This document shows, piece after piece, positions 27,265 to 35,855 of a stretch of 64,000 nt of DNA. Each line of letters starts with the position of its first letter. Position 1 is the first letter of the stretch. A program made the translations under genes and the position numbers. Below the pieces are notes generated by a model. It saw only the letters and a list, made by a program, of their open reading frames with translations. It was not told the origin of the DNA and did no database searches. Source of the DNA: Sphingomonas sp. UNC305MFCol5.2 (GTDB lineage Bacteria; Pseudomonadota; Alphaproteobacteria; Sphingomonadales; Sphingomonadaceae); assembly GCF_000712135.1 (NCBI RefSeq), contig NZ_JOOE01000004.1, positions 498,501-562,500 of the forward strand, in the 5' to 3' direction.

Positions 27265-27882
27265 ATGGGTCCGTTCGTGCTGCACGAATACGCGCTGTCG
27301 GGAAATTGCTACAAGATCCGCCTCACCGCGGCGCATGTCGGGCTGCCGCTCGAACGGCGGCAATATGATATCCTGAAAGGCGAGACGCGCACCGCGCAAT
27401 TCCTCGATGAGGTCAACGCCAATGGCCGCATCCCGGTGCTCCAGGTCGGCGAGGATTTCCTGCCCGAGAGCAATGCCGCCGCTTTCTACATCGCCGATGG
27501 CAGCGATCTGGTCCCCGCCGATCGCTTCGCGCGCGCCGATATGCTGCGCTGGCTGTTCTGGGAGCAATATAACCACGAGCCCAATGTCGCGACGGTGCGC
27601 TTCTGGCGGACCCTGGTGGGCGAGGAGAAGCTGACCGATCTCCAGCGTGCGCAATTGCCCGGCAAGATCGCCGCGGGCGAGGCCGCGCTCGCTTTGATGG
27701 ACGAGCATCTCGGGCGGAGCGATTTCCTCGTGCTCGATCGGATCACGCTCGCCGACATCGTGCTCTATGCCTATACCCATGTCGCCGAGGAAGGCGGCTT
27801 CAGCCTGCAGCCCTACCCGAATGTTCGTGCGTGGCTGGCGCGGGTTGCGAGCCATCCCGCACATATTCCGATCACTGCCTGA
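27265..27882 (+). CDS. glutathione S-transferase family protein
   Basis: 205 residues. The thioredoxin-like N-terminal domain shows HEYALSGNCYKIRLTAAHVG with a possible catalytic Ser/Cys near residues 12-15, the cis-Pro in GRIPVLQ and the glutathione-contact ESNAAAFYIA. A helical C-terminal domain follows with the folding motif ITLADIVLYAYTHV. The start at 27265 has CAGGGAG upstream. It should conjugate glutathione to electrophiles or act as a thiol reductase. The cognate substrate is not evident. Confidence 0.9.
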   Translation: MGPFVLHEYALSGNCYKIRLTAAHVGLPLERRQYDILKGETRTAQFLDEVNANGRIPVLQVGEDFLPESNAAAFYIADGSDLVPADRFARADMLRWLFWEQYNHEPNVATVRFWRTLVGEEKLTDLQRAQLPGKIAAGEAALALMDEHLGRSDFLVLDRITLADIVLYAYTHVAEEGGFSLQPYPNVRAWLARVASHPAHIPITA

Positions 27883-27953
27883 GCCGCGATTCCGTTTGTA
27901 ACATTCGCCGGGCATAGGCGCTCGCAGGACAAGGCTCCCGCGGGGGAATGATC

Positions 27954-28829
27954 ATGGCGACGATCACCAGGCTTCCGTTCGACACAGCGAATTTCGGCGA
28001 TTTCCATGCGACCGAGCCGACGATCCCCGAACGGGTCGTCGCCGGGCGCCGGCAATATCGCACGGTGTGGATTTCCGACGTCCATCTCGGCACGCGCGGC
28101 TGTAACGCCGAAATGCTCATCGATTTCCTCGATCATGTCGACAGCGAGACCATGTATCTCGTCGGCGACATGATCGACGGCTGGGCGATGAAGAAGCGGC
28201 TCTACTGGCCCGCGTCGCACAACGACATCGTCTGGCGCGTGCTCAAGCGTGCCAAGCGCGGCACCCGGATCGTCTATATCCCCGGCAATCACGACGAGAT
28301 GTTCCGGCAGTTTTCCGGCCTCAATTTCGGCGGGGTCGAGATCCTCCGCCAGGCGATCCACGAGACCGCCGACGGCCGCCGCCTGCTCGTGCTCCACGGC
28401 GATGAGTTCGACGCGATCACCATGTCGCACCGCTGGCTCGCGCATCTGGGCGATGCCGCCTACGAGGCGATGATGGCGCTCAACCGCTGGCTGAACAGCG
28501 TCCGCCGCCTGTTCAACCTGCCGTACTGGTCGCTCAGCAAATACGCCAAGCAGAAGGTCAAGAACGCGGTTTCCTTCATCTCCCAGTTCGAGGAAGTGGT
28601 CGCGCACGAGGCGGCGCATCGCGGGATTCAGGGCGTGATCGCCGGCCATATCCACAAAGCGGAGATGCGCACGATCCAGGGCGTGGAATATTACAATGAC
28701 GGCGATTGGGTGGAGGGTTGCACCGCGCTCGTCGAGCATTACGACGGTACCATGGAAATTCTCCATTGGGCCGATGAGATGGCGGCGCGCGATGCGCCGG
28801 AGTCCGAGGCCAGACTAGAGGCGGCGTGA
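27954..28829 (+). CDS. LpxH-like metallophosphoesterase (UDP-2,3-diacylglucosamine diphosphatase family)
   Basis: About 291 residues from ATG 27954, with GGGGGA spaced correctly (the ATG at 27948 abuts the site). The five calcineurin-like metal motifs are present: DVHLG (D42, H44), GDMIDGW, GNHDE, LHGDEFD and AGHIHKAE. The tryptophan-rich insert after GDMIDGW fits the LpxH-like branch acting on lipid-linked nucleotides in lipid A synthesis or related glycolipids. It overlaps the glycosyltransferase start by 4 bases (GTGA). Whether it is the true LpxH or a paralogue cannot be decided here. Confidence 0.85.
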   Translation: MATITRLPFDTANFGDFHATEPTIPERVVAGRRQYRTVWISDVHLGTRGCNAEMLIDFLDHVDSETMYLVGDMIDGWAMKKRLYWPASHNDIVWRVLKRAKRGTRIVYIPGNHDEMFRQFSGLNFGGVEILRQAIHETADGRRLLVLHGDEFDAITMSHRWLAHLGDAAYEAMMALNRWLNSVRRLFNLPYWSLSKYAKQKVKNAVSFISQFEEVVAHEAAHRGIQGVIAGHIHKAEMRTIQGVEYYNDGDWVEGCTALVEHYDGTMEILHWADEMAARDAPESEARLEAA

Positions 28830-29875
28830 CGAAGGCGGCGGAGGCCGACGAAGTGCGCATCGCAATCGTGACCGATGCCTGGGAGCCCCAGGTCAACGGC
28901 GTCGTCCGCACGCTCCAGTCGGTCCGCCGCGTTCTGGAGGCGCAGGGCCATCAGGTCGAAGTGATCTCGCCCGACCGTTTCTATTCGTTGCCATGCCCCA
29001 CCTATCCCGAGATCCGCCTCGCGCTCGCCAGCACCGGCAGCGTCGGCGCGATGCTCGAGAAATTCCGCCCCAATGCGATCCATCTGGCGACCGAGGGGCC
29101 GCTTTGCGTCGCCGCGCGGCGCTGGTGCCTCCGGCACGACATGCCGTTCACCACGGCATATCACACCCAGTTTCCCGACTATGTCTCGGCGCGCTCGGGC
29201 GTCCCCGCCGAGTGGATCTGGCGCTATATCCGCTGGTTCCACGCGCCGAGCCAGGCGATCCTCGCCTCGACGCCGTCGATCCGCGAATCGCTGATCGGGC
29301 ACGGCATCACCCAGGTGAAGCATTGGGGCAGGGGCGTAGACCTTGCCGCTTTCCGTCCCGGCCTCGTGCCCCATCCGGCGATGGCCGGGCTCGAAGGGCC
29401 GGTGCAGCTTTATGTCGGCCGAGTCGCGGTCGAGAAGAATCTCGAGGCGTTCCTGCGCACTACGCATTCCGGCACCAAGGTCGTCGTCGGCGACGGACCG
29501 GCGCGGACGGCGCTCAAGGCGCGCTTTCCCGAGGCGAAATTCCTCGGCCCGATGTTCGGCGAGGAACTCGCCTCGGCCTATGCCGCCGCCGACGTGTTCG
29601 TCTTCCCCAGCAAGACCGACACGTTCGGACTGGTGATGATCGAAGCGCTGGCGTGCGGCGTTCCGGTCGCCGCTTATCCAGTCACCGGCCCGGTCGATGT
29701 GCTGACACCCGAAACCGGGGCAATGGATGCGGATCTGACCAAGGCGATCGAAGCCGCACTCACGCGCGATCGCGCCGCCTGCGCCGCTTATGGCCGAAGC
29801 TTCACCTGGGAAGCGAGCGCACGCCAGTTCCTGAATGCGCTCTATCCCATGGACGGCCACCAGGCGGCGGCATAA
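28826..29875 (+). CDS. GT4-family glycosyltransferase
   Basis: 349 residues, starting at GTG 28826 inside the GTGA overlap with the preceding gene. The N-terminal Rossmann domain opens with IAIVTDAWEPQVNGVVRTLQ, typical of GT4 enzymes such as sulfoquinovosyl- and mannosyltransferases. The C-terminal domain has YVGRVAVEKN and the nucleotide-sugar-binding EX7E region FPSKTDTFGLVMIEAL. The tight coupling with an LpxH-like enzyme suggests a joint role in glycolipid or lipid A-like synthesis at the inner membrane. Donor sugar unknown. Confidence 0.9.
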   Translation: MTKAAEADEVRIAIVTDAWEPQVNGVVRTLQSVRRVLEAQGHQVEVISPDRFYSLPCPTYPEIRLALASTGSVGAMLEKFRPNAIHLATEGPLCVAARRWCLRHDMPFTTAYHTQFPDYVSARSGVPAEWIWRYIRWFHAPSQAILASTPSIRESLIGHGITQVKHWGRGVDLAAFRPGLVPHPAMAGLEGPVQLYVGRVAVEKNLEAFLRTTHSGTKVVVGDGPARTALKARFPEAKFLGPMFGEELASAYAAADVFVFPSKTDTFGLVMIEALACGVPVAAYPVTGPVDVLTPETGAMDADLTKAIEAALTRDRAACAAYGRSFTWEASARQFLNALYPMDGHQAAA

Positions 29876-29900
29876 TCTGGGCTTCGGAACAGGGACGGGC

Positions 29901-30455
29901 ATGCGCGACTTCACCGACAAGCTCATGATCGGGGCATTGCTCCCCGCTTTGGCCTGCATCGCCGTGCCGGCGGCCGCGCAGGACACGGTCGGCCTCGACG
30001 GATCGGCTTCCGACGCCAACAATCTGCCCTTCGCCCGGCGATCGACCGAACTCGCCGCGATGGGCATGATGCTCCAGTTCCGGGGCCAGAAATCGCAGGG
30101 CAAGCGTTGCTTCGAGACCGGTTGCCTGTTCATCATCAACCAGACGTCGGATTACGACGCGGTCGGGCTGTATCTCGATATCGGCTCGCCCGATCCCAGC
30201 GATGCGCCGGTTTGGGGCCCGAATCTCTTCCGGAACCAGAAGCTCCCCCCGAAACTCGCCCGCTGGGCCTACAAGGCGGGCGACGCGTCGATGTGCGCGC
30301 TGGGGGCCAGAGTGGTGCTCAGGCAGCGCAAGACGCACGAGGAGGTCGTTTCGGACGGCGTCGTGAGCCTCTGCAAGAGCCCGAAGGTCGATTCGGCGCT
30401 GCGGATCAACGTCAACACGCCCAAGGTGACGATCGACGAGCCCGGCGCGCATTAG
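29901..30455 (+). CDS. exported protein of unknown function
   Basis: About 184 residues from ATG 29901 with AGGGAC upstream; the frame extends to 29835 inside the previous gene, where no start is plausible. The signal peptide is clear (hydrophobic core ending VPAAAQ). The mature domain has four cysteines in two pairs (RCFETGC, SMCALG, SLCKS) that could form disulfides, and a strand-rich core with FIINQTSDYDAVGLYLDI. I do not recognise the family. It lies 25 bases after the glycosyltransferase and may be co-transcribed. Confidence 0.7.
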   Translation: MRDFTDKLMIGALLPALACIAVPAAAQDTVGLDGSASDANNLPFARRSTELAAMGMMLQFRGQKSQGKRCFETGCLFIINQTSDYDAVGLYLDIGSPDPSDAPVWGPNLFRNQKLPPKLARWAYKAGDASMCALGARVVLRQRKTHEEVVSDGVVSLCKSPKVDSALRINVNTPKVTIDEPGAH

Positions 30456-30567
30456 GGTCGGCGGCTGGAGTGCCTCTTGCCTTGCTCTTCGCCGCGCATC
30501 GCAGTAAGTCGTCAAGGTGACGTGGCCGCCCGTGATGGGCGGCCCTTTCTATTTCTGGAGACGAAAA

Positions 30568-31248
30568 GTGGCCCAGCCGCTGATGCCGCACGCGACCGCT
30601 TCCTGGCTGGTCGACAATACTTCGCTCTCGTTCGAGCAGATCGCCGAGTTTTGCGGGCTCCACATCCTCGAGATCCAGGCGATCGCCGACGATACCGCAG
30701 CGACCAAGCTGACCGGCCGCGATCCCGTCCGCGCGCACGAGCTGACGATGGAAGAGATCGAGAAGGGCCAGGCCGATCCCGATTACACCCTCAAGATGCT
30801 GAAGGGCCCCGAGCAGGTCCGCCGCACCAAGGGCCCGCGCTACACCCCGGTCTCCAAGCGCCAGGACAAGCCCGACGGCATCGCCTGGATCCTGCGCCAC
30901 CATCCAGAAATCTCCGACGGCGCGATCGGCAAATTGATCGGCACCACGCGCACGACGATCGCCGCGATCCGCGACCGCAGCCACTGGAACATCGCCAACA
31001 TCACGCCGAAGGACCCCGTCACGCTCGGCCTCACGTCGCAGCGCGAGCTCGACGCGCTCGTCGCCAAGGCCGCCAAGGCCGCCGGTATCGAGGCGCCGAC
31101 CGACACCCGGCTGGAAGGCGATCGCGAGGCGCTGATCGAGCAGCTCCGCGCCGAGCGCACCGCCGCCGCGCACGCAGCCGAAGCCGGCGAAGCGGGCGAG
31201 GAAGCCGGTCCGGTCGAGCACACCGCCGAGACCCTGTTCCGCCAGTAA
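30568..31248 (+). CDS. trcR: TrcR / DUF1013 cell-cycle transcription regulator
   Basis: About 226 residues. The preferred start is GTG 30568 (GGAG 7 bases upstream), which gives the family N-terminus before LMPHATASWLVDNT. Conserved stretches follow: LSFEQIAEFCGLHILEIQAIADD, PDYTLKMLKGPE and the helix-turn-helix DGAIGKLIGTTRTTIAAIR. DUF1013 proteins, named TrcR in Caulobacter, are alphaproteobacterial regulators of cell-cycle genes. The C-terminal tail is Ala/Glu-rich and likely flexible. Usually a single-copy core gene in the class. Confidence 0.9.
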   Translation: MAQPLMPHATASWLVDNTSLSFEQIAEFCGLHILEIQAIADDTAATKLTGRDPVRAHELTMEEIEKGQADPDYTLKMLKGPEQVRRTKGPRYTPVSKRQDKPDGIAWILRHHPEISDGAIGKLIGTTRTTIAAIRDRSHWNIANITPKDPVTLGLTSQRELDALVAKAAKAAGIEAPTDTRLEGDREALIEQLRAERTAAAHAAEAGEAGEEAGPVEHTAETLFRQ

Positions 31249-31332
31249 TTCCGCGCGCCCCGCATGACGCGGGGCGGTCACGCGTGTAGCCTCCCTGCGC
31301 GACTCGAAGAGCCGTGCAAGGGAGGATGCCGC

Positions 31333-32193
31333 ATGTGTGACGAATTCACCGCCGCCGACAGCGAACGCTTTCTCGCCGATGCGATGACTCGCCGCGGCTT
31401 CGGGGCAGCGGCCGCGGTCGCCGGCATCGGCCTGCTGCTCCCGGTCCCCGCCAATGCGCTCGCGATCAAGGGACGCGACGTCACGATCAAGACACCCGAC
31501 GGCACCGCCGACGCCTATTTCGTCGCGCCCGCCGCCGGCAAGCATCCGGCCGTACTGGTCTGGCCCGACATTTTCGGCCTGCGCCCGGCCTTCCGGCAGA
31601 TGGCCGACCGGCTCGCCCAGTCGGGCTATGCCGTGCTCACCGTCAACCAGTTCTACCGATCGACCAAAGCGCCGTTCGTCACGCCGGGCCAGGGTTTCGA
31701 TCAGGCGCTCGGCGAGAAGGTAGGGCCATGGCGCAAGCTGCTCACTCCCGAAGCCACTTCGCGTGATGCCAGGGCATTCGTCGCGTGGATCGACAAGCAG
31801 CGCGAAGTGAACACCAAACGCGGCATCGGCAGCACGGGCTATTGCATGGGCGGGCCGATGGTGATGCTCACCGCGGCCGGGTCTCCGGCACGCGTGCGTG
31901 CGGGGGCGACCTTCCATGGCGGTGGGCTCGCCGCCGACGACATGCTCGCGCGCATCCCGCAGATGAAGGCGAGCTACCTGATTGCCATCGCCGCCAACGA
32001 CGATGCGCGCGCGCCGGGCGACAAGGACAAACTGCGCGCCGCCTTCGCCGCGGCGAAGCTGCCCGCCGAAATCCACGTCTATCAGGGTACGCAGCACGGC
32101 TGGTGCCCACCGGACAGCAAGGTCTACGATCAGGTACAGGCCGATCGCGCCTGGGAGCGGATGCTGGCCTTGTTCGGCAAGGCGCTCGCATAA
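31333..32193 (+). CDS. dienelactone hydrolase family protein with Tat-like signal
   Basis: About 286 residues from ATG 31333 (GGGAGG upstream). An MTRRGFGAAAA stretch near residue 17 followed by a hydrophobic segment ending VPANA resembles a Tat signal preceded by a short extension. The hydrolase domain shows PAVLVWPDIFGLRP, the cysteine nucleophile in GYCMGG and the late His in QHGWCPP, the DLH pattern. Such enzymes open lactones in aromatic degradation or act as general esterases. No pathway genes adjoin. It lies 18 bases upstream of a glutathione transferase gene. Confidence 0.88.
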   Translation: MCDEFTAADSERFLADAMTRRGFGAAAAVAGIGLLLPVPANALAIKGRDVTIKTPDGTADAYFVAPAAGKHPAVLVWPDIFGLRPAFRQMADRLAQSGYAVLTVNQFYRSTKAPFVTPGQGFDQALGEKVGPWRKLLTPEATSRDARAFVAWIDKQREVNTKRGIGSTGYCMGGPMVMLTAAGSPARVRAGATFHGGGLAADDMLARIPQMKASYLIAIAANDDARAPGDKDKLRAAFAAAKLPAEIHVYQGTQHGWCPPDSKVYDQVQADRAWERMLALFGKALA

Positions 32194-32211
32194 TCGACGG
32201 GGAGGACAGGC

Positions 32212-32835
32212 ATGTCGGACGATCTGGTTTTCTACACCAACCCCCAGTCGCGCGGGCGCATTGCCCGCTGGATGCTCGAGGAGGCCGGCGCGGACTATCG
32301 CACCGAGGTCGTCGATTATGCCAGCCGGATGAAGAGCGCGGAATATCTCGCGATCAATCCGATGGGGAAGGTCCCCGCGATCGTCCATCACGGCAAGGTG
32401 GTGACCGAAGGCGCGGCGATCTGCGCCTATCTGGCCGAGGCTTTCCCCGAAGCGGGGCTCGCGCCGCGGCCCGAGGAGCGCGCCGATTATTATCGCTGGC
32501 TGTTCTTCGCCGCGGGACCGGTCGAGCAGGCAGTGACCAACAATCACGCCAAATTCGATCCCTCGCCCGAACAGACGCGGATGTTCGGTTACGGCAATTA
32601 TGCCACCACGGTCGCCGTGCTCGAAAAGGCGGTTTCGGCGCATCCTTACATCGCGGGCGACCGCTTCACCGCGGCGGATGTCTATGTCGGCTCGGCGGTC
32701 GGCTGGGGGACCTTGTTCGGCACGCTGCCGAAGCACGCCGCGTTCACGGACTATTTCGAGCGGCTGCGCAGCCGGGAGGCGTTCCAGCGCGCCGCCGCGA
32801 AGGACGATGCGCTGGTGGAGAAGGCACAGGCCTGA
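32212..32835 (+). CDS. glutathione S-transferase family protein
   Basis: 207 residues. The N-terminal domain has FYTNPQSRGRIARWMLEEAG with Ser/Arg near residues 13-16 as the likely catalytic region, cis-Pro in GKVPAIV and EGAAICAYLAE for glutathione contact. The helical domain ends with RFTAADVYVGSAVGW. It differs in detail from the transferase at 27265. It lies 18 bases after the dienelactone hydrolase, so the two are likely an operon for detoxifying a reactive compound, though the compound is unknown. Confidence 0.9.
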   Translation: MSDDLVFYTNPQSRGRIARWMLEEAGADYRTEVVDYASRMKSAEYLAINPMGKVPAIVHHGKVVTEGAAICAYLAEAFPEAGLAPRPEERADYYRWLFFAAGPVEQAVTNNHAKFDPSPEQTRMFGYGNYATTVAVLEKAVSAHPYIAGDRFTAADVYVGSAVGWGTLFGTLPKHAAFTDYFERLRSREAFQRAAAKDDALVEKAQA

Positions 32836-32873
32836 CCGACCGCCGCCAAACATATACTCTGCCCAACACTGTA

Positions 32874-34394
32874 TCAGCGACGTCTTTCAGGCTGCGAGCC
32901 CTCCGATTTGGTACGGACGAGTTTGATCGGCGGGCCGCCCTCGACGATATCGAAGCTCGAATAGTCGGGTGCGAATTCCGCGACGATTCCCATTATCTCG
33001 GAAAAAAAGCGCGTAGTCGAAAGTGGGATCAGCCGTTCGGGTTGCGGGCCGCCGGTGTCGGCGAAAAGCCCCTCGGGTCGCGCCTTGAGAACGACCGAGA
33101 GCCCGCCCCCGGCGTAGGTGCCCGCAACTTCGATGAGCTGGGCATGCGTCAACGCCTTCTCCTCGACGGCGGGCGCGGCAATATCGGTCCAGCCATAATC
33201 GGTCGCGATCGCGCGGACGACTTCGTCGATCAGCCTTCTGGCCTGGCCGCTATTGGCGAGAACCACGATGCCGTCGCCCTTGCCGACATAGGCGATCATC
33301 GAAGATTGGAAGCCCTCGTTCAGCCCGTCATGACCGAAGCGCCGGGCGCCGTTCGAATAGAGTGCCGGCCCCAGGCCCCAATTGCCCTTGATCGGTGTCA
33401 GCATCGCACGCGCCATGGCCGGGGACAGACGGTGCCCTTCCTGACCCGCGGCGGCGGCCTGCACGTCGATCAGCAATCGCGCGAGATCGGCCGCGTTCGT
33501 CCACAGTCCGGCGGGGCCGAGCTCGGGATAGACATGATATTTGCCGGGGATCGGGACGCCTCCGGCATGCGCGGAGGCGATGTCGGCAAGGATCGCCGCA
33601 GACGGCGGCTGCGCATAGGCGCTGCGCGTCATCTTGAGCGGCCCGAGCAGTTCGCGCTGCGCCAGCGCGTCGAAGGGAATCCCGCTCACGTCTGACAGCG
33701 CGAGCTGCGTCAGCACGTAACCGCCGCCGGAATAGGTCCATTGTCCGCCCGCAGGCTGGGTGCTGCGCACCGCACCGGTATTGGCCGGCGGCTGGCCATC
33801 GAGGATTTGGGCGGGCGTCGGCAGAGCGGCGCCGGGCTGATACCCCGGGAAGCCGTGGATCCCCAATCCGGCAGTGTGGCTCAACAGCTGGCGGAGCGTC
33901 ACACCGTCGGGTGCGAGCTTCGGATCGCGGGGCAGCTGCCACGAACGCAGGAACCGGTTGATGTCCTGGTCGAGCCCCAGCTTTCCCTGCTCCGCCAGCC
34001 GCAGCGCGATGACTGCCGTGGCGAGCTTGCTGATCGATGCCGCCTGGAACGCAGTGTCCGACGTGACAGGCGCGCAGGTGGAAGTATCGCGCACGCCCCA
34101 GCCCCGCGCCCAGGCCAGCTTGCCGCCGCGAAAGACCGCGACGCTGATCCCGGGCACATCATAAGCGCGCATCCGCTCGGCAAGGCTGTGGGGCCTGGCG
34201 CCCGGCCGGATTGCCGGCGGATTGAGGTTCGCCTCGACAAACCGGCTATGCGCGTTGCTCGGCCCGCCGGCTGCCGCGGCCGGAACCGGGCAGCGCTGTT
34301 CGCCAGGCTGCGCAACGGCATCGCCGCAGGCGATCAGCGCCGCGCCGGCTGCACCGAGAAACAGCGCGATCGCGCGTGGACGAAGGCTGGGCAT
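32874..34394 (-). CDS. beta-lactamase-fold serine hydrolase
   Basis: 506 residues with an N-terminal hydrophobic signal (the frame passes an ACGDAVAQ region, possibly a lipobox-like site). The penicillin-binding fold is indicated by AASISKLAT (SxxK nucleophile), the YSGGGY motif at the YxN position, and the FGHDGLNEG motif (HxG). A C-terminal extension (about 400-506) follows the catalytic domain, as in many esterase/D-aminopeptidase-like members. The enzyme is probably periplasmic. Substrate is unknown; it is not a true class C beta-lactamase by its motifs. Confidence 0.85.
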   Translation of the reverse strand: MPSLRPRAIALFLGAAGAALIACGDAVAQPGEQRCPVPAAAAGGPSNAHSRFVEANLNPPAIRPGARPHSLAERMRAYDVPGISVAVFRGGKLAWARGWGVRDTSTCAPVTSDTAFQAASISKLATAVIALRLAEQGKLGLDQDINRFLRSWQLPRDPKLAPDGVTLRQLLSHTAGLGIHGFPGYQPGAALPTPAQILDGQPPANTGAVRSTQPAGGQWTYSGGGYVLTQLALSDVSGIPFDALAQRELLGPLKMTRSAYAQPPSAAILADIASAHAGGVPIPGKYHVYPELGPAGLWTNAADLARLLIDVQAAAAGQEGHRLSPAMARAMLTPIKGNWGLGPALYSNGARRFGHDGLNEGFQSSMIAYVGKGDGIVVLANSGQARRLIDEVVRAIATDYGWTDIAAPAVEEKALTHAQLIEVAGTYAGGGLSVVLKARPEGLFADTGGPQPERLIPLSTTRFFSEIMGIVAEFAPDYSSFDIVEGGPPIKLVRTKSEGSQPERRR

Positions 34395-34477
34395 GCGGCG
34401 TCTCTCCTGTTTCTCAGGTCAAGGGTTCGGGATCGTGAGTCTGATTGGGTGAGGGGGATGCGGGCGGAAGATCGGAT

Positions 34478-35125
34478 TCAGGAACCGGAATCTTCCGCCA
34501 CGGCCGCACGAAAGAGCTGTGCGTGCCATCGCGTCACGACCGACAGAGTAGCCAGCTCGATCGCCAGCACCGCCGCCTGTAGTATCGCCTGCCTGCTGTC
34601 GAGGAAGAGCGTGCCCATGAAGATGATGAGCGTCGCGGCGGCGGCCAGCGTGAGCATTCCCGCACGCCTGACACGCGACCAGTCACGCTCCAGCATCGCC
34701 CAGGCGATGCGAAGATGTCCAAGCCCGAGCAAGAGCAGGAGCAGCGAGAGCGAAGGCACGGCGGCCTGGTAGACGCCGCGCAGCAGGGCCTCCTGCGTGC
34801 CCCCCTCCAGCAGCGCGCCGCGGAGCCCTCCCTGTCCCGCGTAAAGATAAGGAAGGCCGAGTACCGCGCATCCGATTTGAAGCGCGGCCATCGGGATCAT
34901 CAGGCAGAGCGCCAGGGCGTAGCTCGTCAGGACGAAGCGGCCTTCCTCCCGTGTCAGCATCTCCCGCCCGGCCGCCGCCAGGCAGCCGATCGCGAACGGC
35001 AGCGCTTTTCCTTCCGCCACCGCCGTCTCGAACTCGATTTGCATGGCAAGCGACCATTCCCGGCGGCTCTCGCCGAGGCAGCAGACCGCCAGCGCCATAA
35101 CGGCGTGTGCCACCGCCGGCCTCAT
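34478..35125 (-). CDS. membrane protein of unknown function, partner of PadR
   Basis: About 215 residues from ATG 35125, whose ATGA overlaps the PadR stop. Hydrophobic helices are visible at about residues 67-90, 120-143 and 158-205. Helical cytoplasmic N-terminal 60 residues carry two cysteines (VCCLG). No transporter motif is seen. Small membrane proteins coupled to PadR regulators are common in sphingomonads; the regulator probably controls its own operon including this gene. Function not known. Confidence 0.7.
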   Translation of the reverse strand: MRPAVAHAVMALAVCCLGESRREWSLAMQIEFETAVAEGKALPFAIGCLAAAGREMLTREEGRFVLTSYALALCLMIPMAALQIGCAVLGLPYLYAGQGGLRGALLEGGTQEALLRGVYQAAVPSLSLLLLLLGLGHLRIAWAMLERDWSRVRRAGMLTLAAAATLIIFMGTLFLDSRQAILQAAVLAIELATLSVVTRWHAQLFRAAVAEDSGS

Positions 35126-35424
35126 GCGAGCGCTCCCCCGGAAGGGAAAGTGCCGCGACCGCCGGACGTCTCCAGCGCAAGCGCGAAACCGGCAGCGGTC
35201 AATCGGTATGCGTGACGCGCGGGCCGGCCAGGCTGCGAAGGCTCGCGCCATTCGGCTTCGACCAGCGCCTGTTCGGTCATGCGCATCAGCAGCGGGTATA
35301 GCGTGCCGGACGAGAGGCCCGTCTCCTTCATCAGGTCATATCCATGCCGCCATTGCTGGCGTTGCGCGGACAGCGCATCCAGGAGGAGGCACATCTGCTT
35401 CGAGGGTTGTCGCTTTCGAGCCAT
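35122..35424 (-). CDS. PadR-family transcriptional regulator
   Basis: About 100 residues from ATG 35424; an ATG at 35439 is in frame and lies inside the ACATATGT palindrome (35436-35443). A winged helix covers residues 8-90: LLLDALSAQRQQWRHGYDLMKETGLSSGTLYPLLMRM and the wing GRPARHAYRLTAAG. The short form lacks the C-terminal helical domain of phenolic-acid PadR. It is translationally coupled to the downstream membrane protein. The palindrome at its start may be an autoregulatory site, but that is inference. Confidence 0.88.
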   Translation of the reverse strand: MARKRQPSKQMCLLLDALSAQRQQWRHGYDLMKETGLSSGTLYPLLMRMTEQALVEAEWREPSQPGRPARHAYRLTAAGFALALETSGGRGTFPSGGALA

Positions 35425-35608
35425 GCTTGAATGCAACATATGTAGAGTTAATCGTCAAGGGCCATCGCGCCGGCGGCTTGCAATGTAGGATTTGGCCTGC
35501 TTCGCTGAGCGCCGGCCGGTCCATGCCGTGCCCGCTCTTTGACGCCGTCCATCCCTTGCTCATGGCGCGCAACATCGTTGCTCGTTTGCGCAATTTTATG
35601 AGTAAATT

Positions 35609-35649
35609 CGCGGGAAAAGTGCGAAGTTAAGCGCCGGAAATCCTACAAA
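35609..35649. repeat. 41-bp conserved element, copy 1
   Basis: The reverse complement of this stretch matches 50581-50621 at 39 of 41 positions; both contain TTTGTAGGATTT and CTTAACTTCGCACTTTTCCC. It begins at the stop codon of the DUF1289 gene and lies within the gap before the PadR gene. Both copies have TTGCG 15 bases beyond the end. It is not a hairpin. Function unknown. Confidence 0.8.
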
Positions 35650-35855
35650 TCGCCGCCGCGACTCAGCTTCGCCAGCCGCGTCGGCAGCTCGGCCATCACC
35701 GTATCTCGATCGGTGTCGCTGGTCGCGCCCCAGCGGGCGATCTCGTCGAGCGTCCGGCCGCAGCCGATGCACCAGCCAGTGGCGGCGTGGATCCGGCAGA
35801 TATTGGTGCAGGGCGACCGGACCGGCGACGATCCGGTGCTGGCCGGCGCGTTCAC
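35643..35855 (-). CDS. DUF1289 small four-cysteine protein
   Basis: 70 residues starting at GTG 35855, which overlaps the helicase stop (GTGA). The family signature is PCTNIC followed by GWCIGCGRTLDEIARW. Four cysteines in two pairs suggest a bound zinc or iron-sulfur cluster. DUF1289 proteins are small cytoplasmic proteins common in proteobacteria and have no confirmed role. Co-translation with a DEAD-box RNA helicase is a useful hint. Its end carries the 41-bp conserved element. Confidence 0.9.
   Translation of the reverse strand: MNAPASTGSSPVRSPCTNICRIHAATGWCIGCGRTLDEIARWGATSDTDRDTVMAELPTRLAKLSRGGDL

Noticed and set aside
35436..35443. ACATATGT palindrome as a firm PadR operator
   Set aside because: It is only 8 bases and part of the alternative start; too weak for its own feature.
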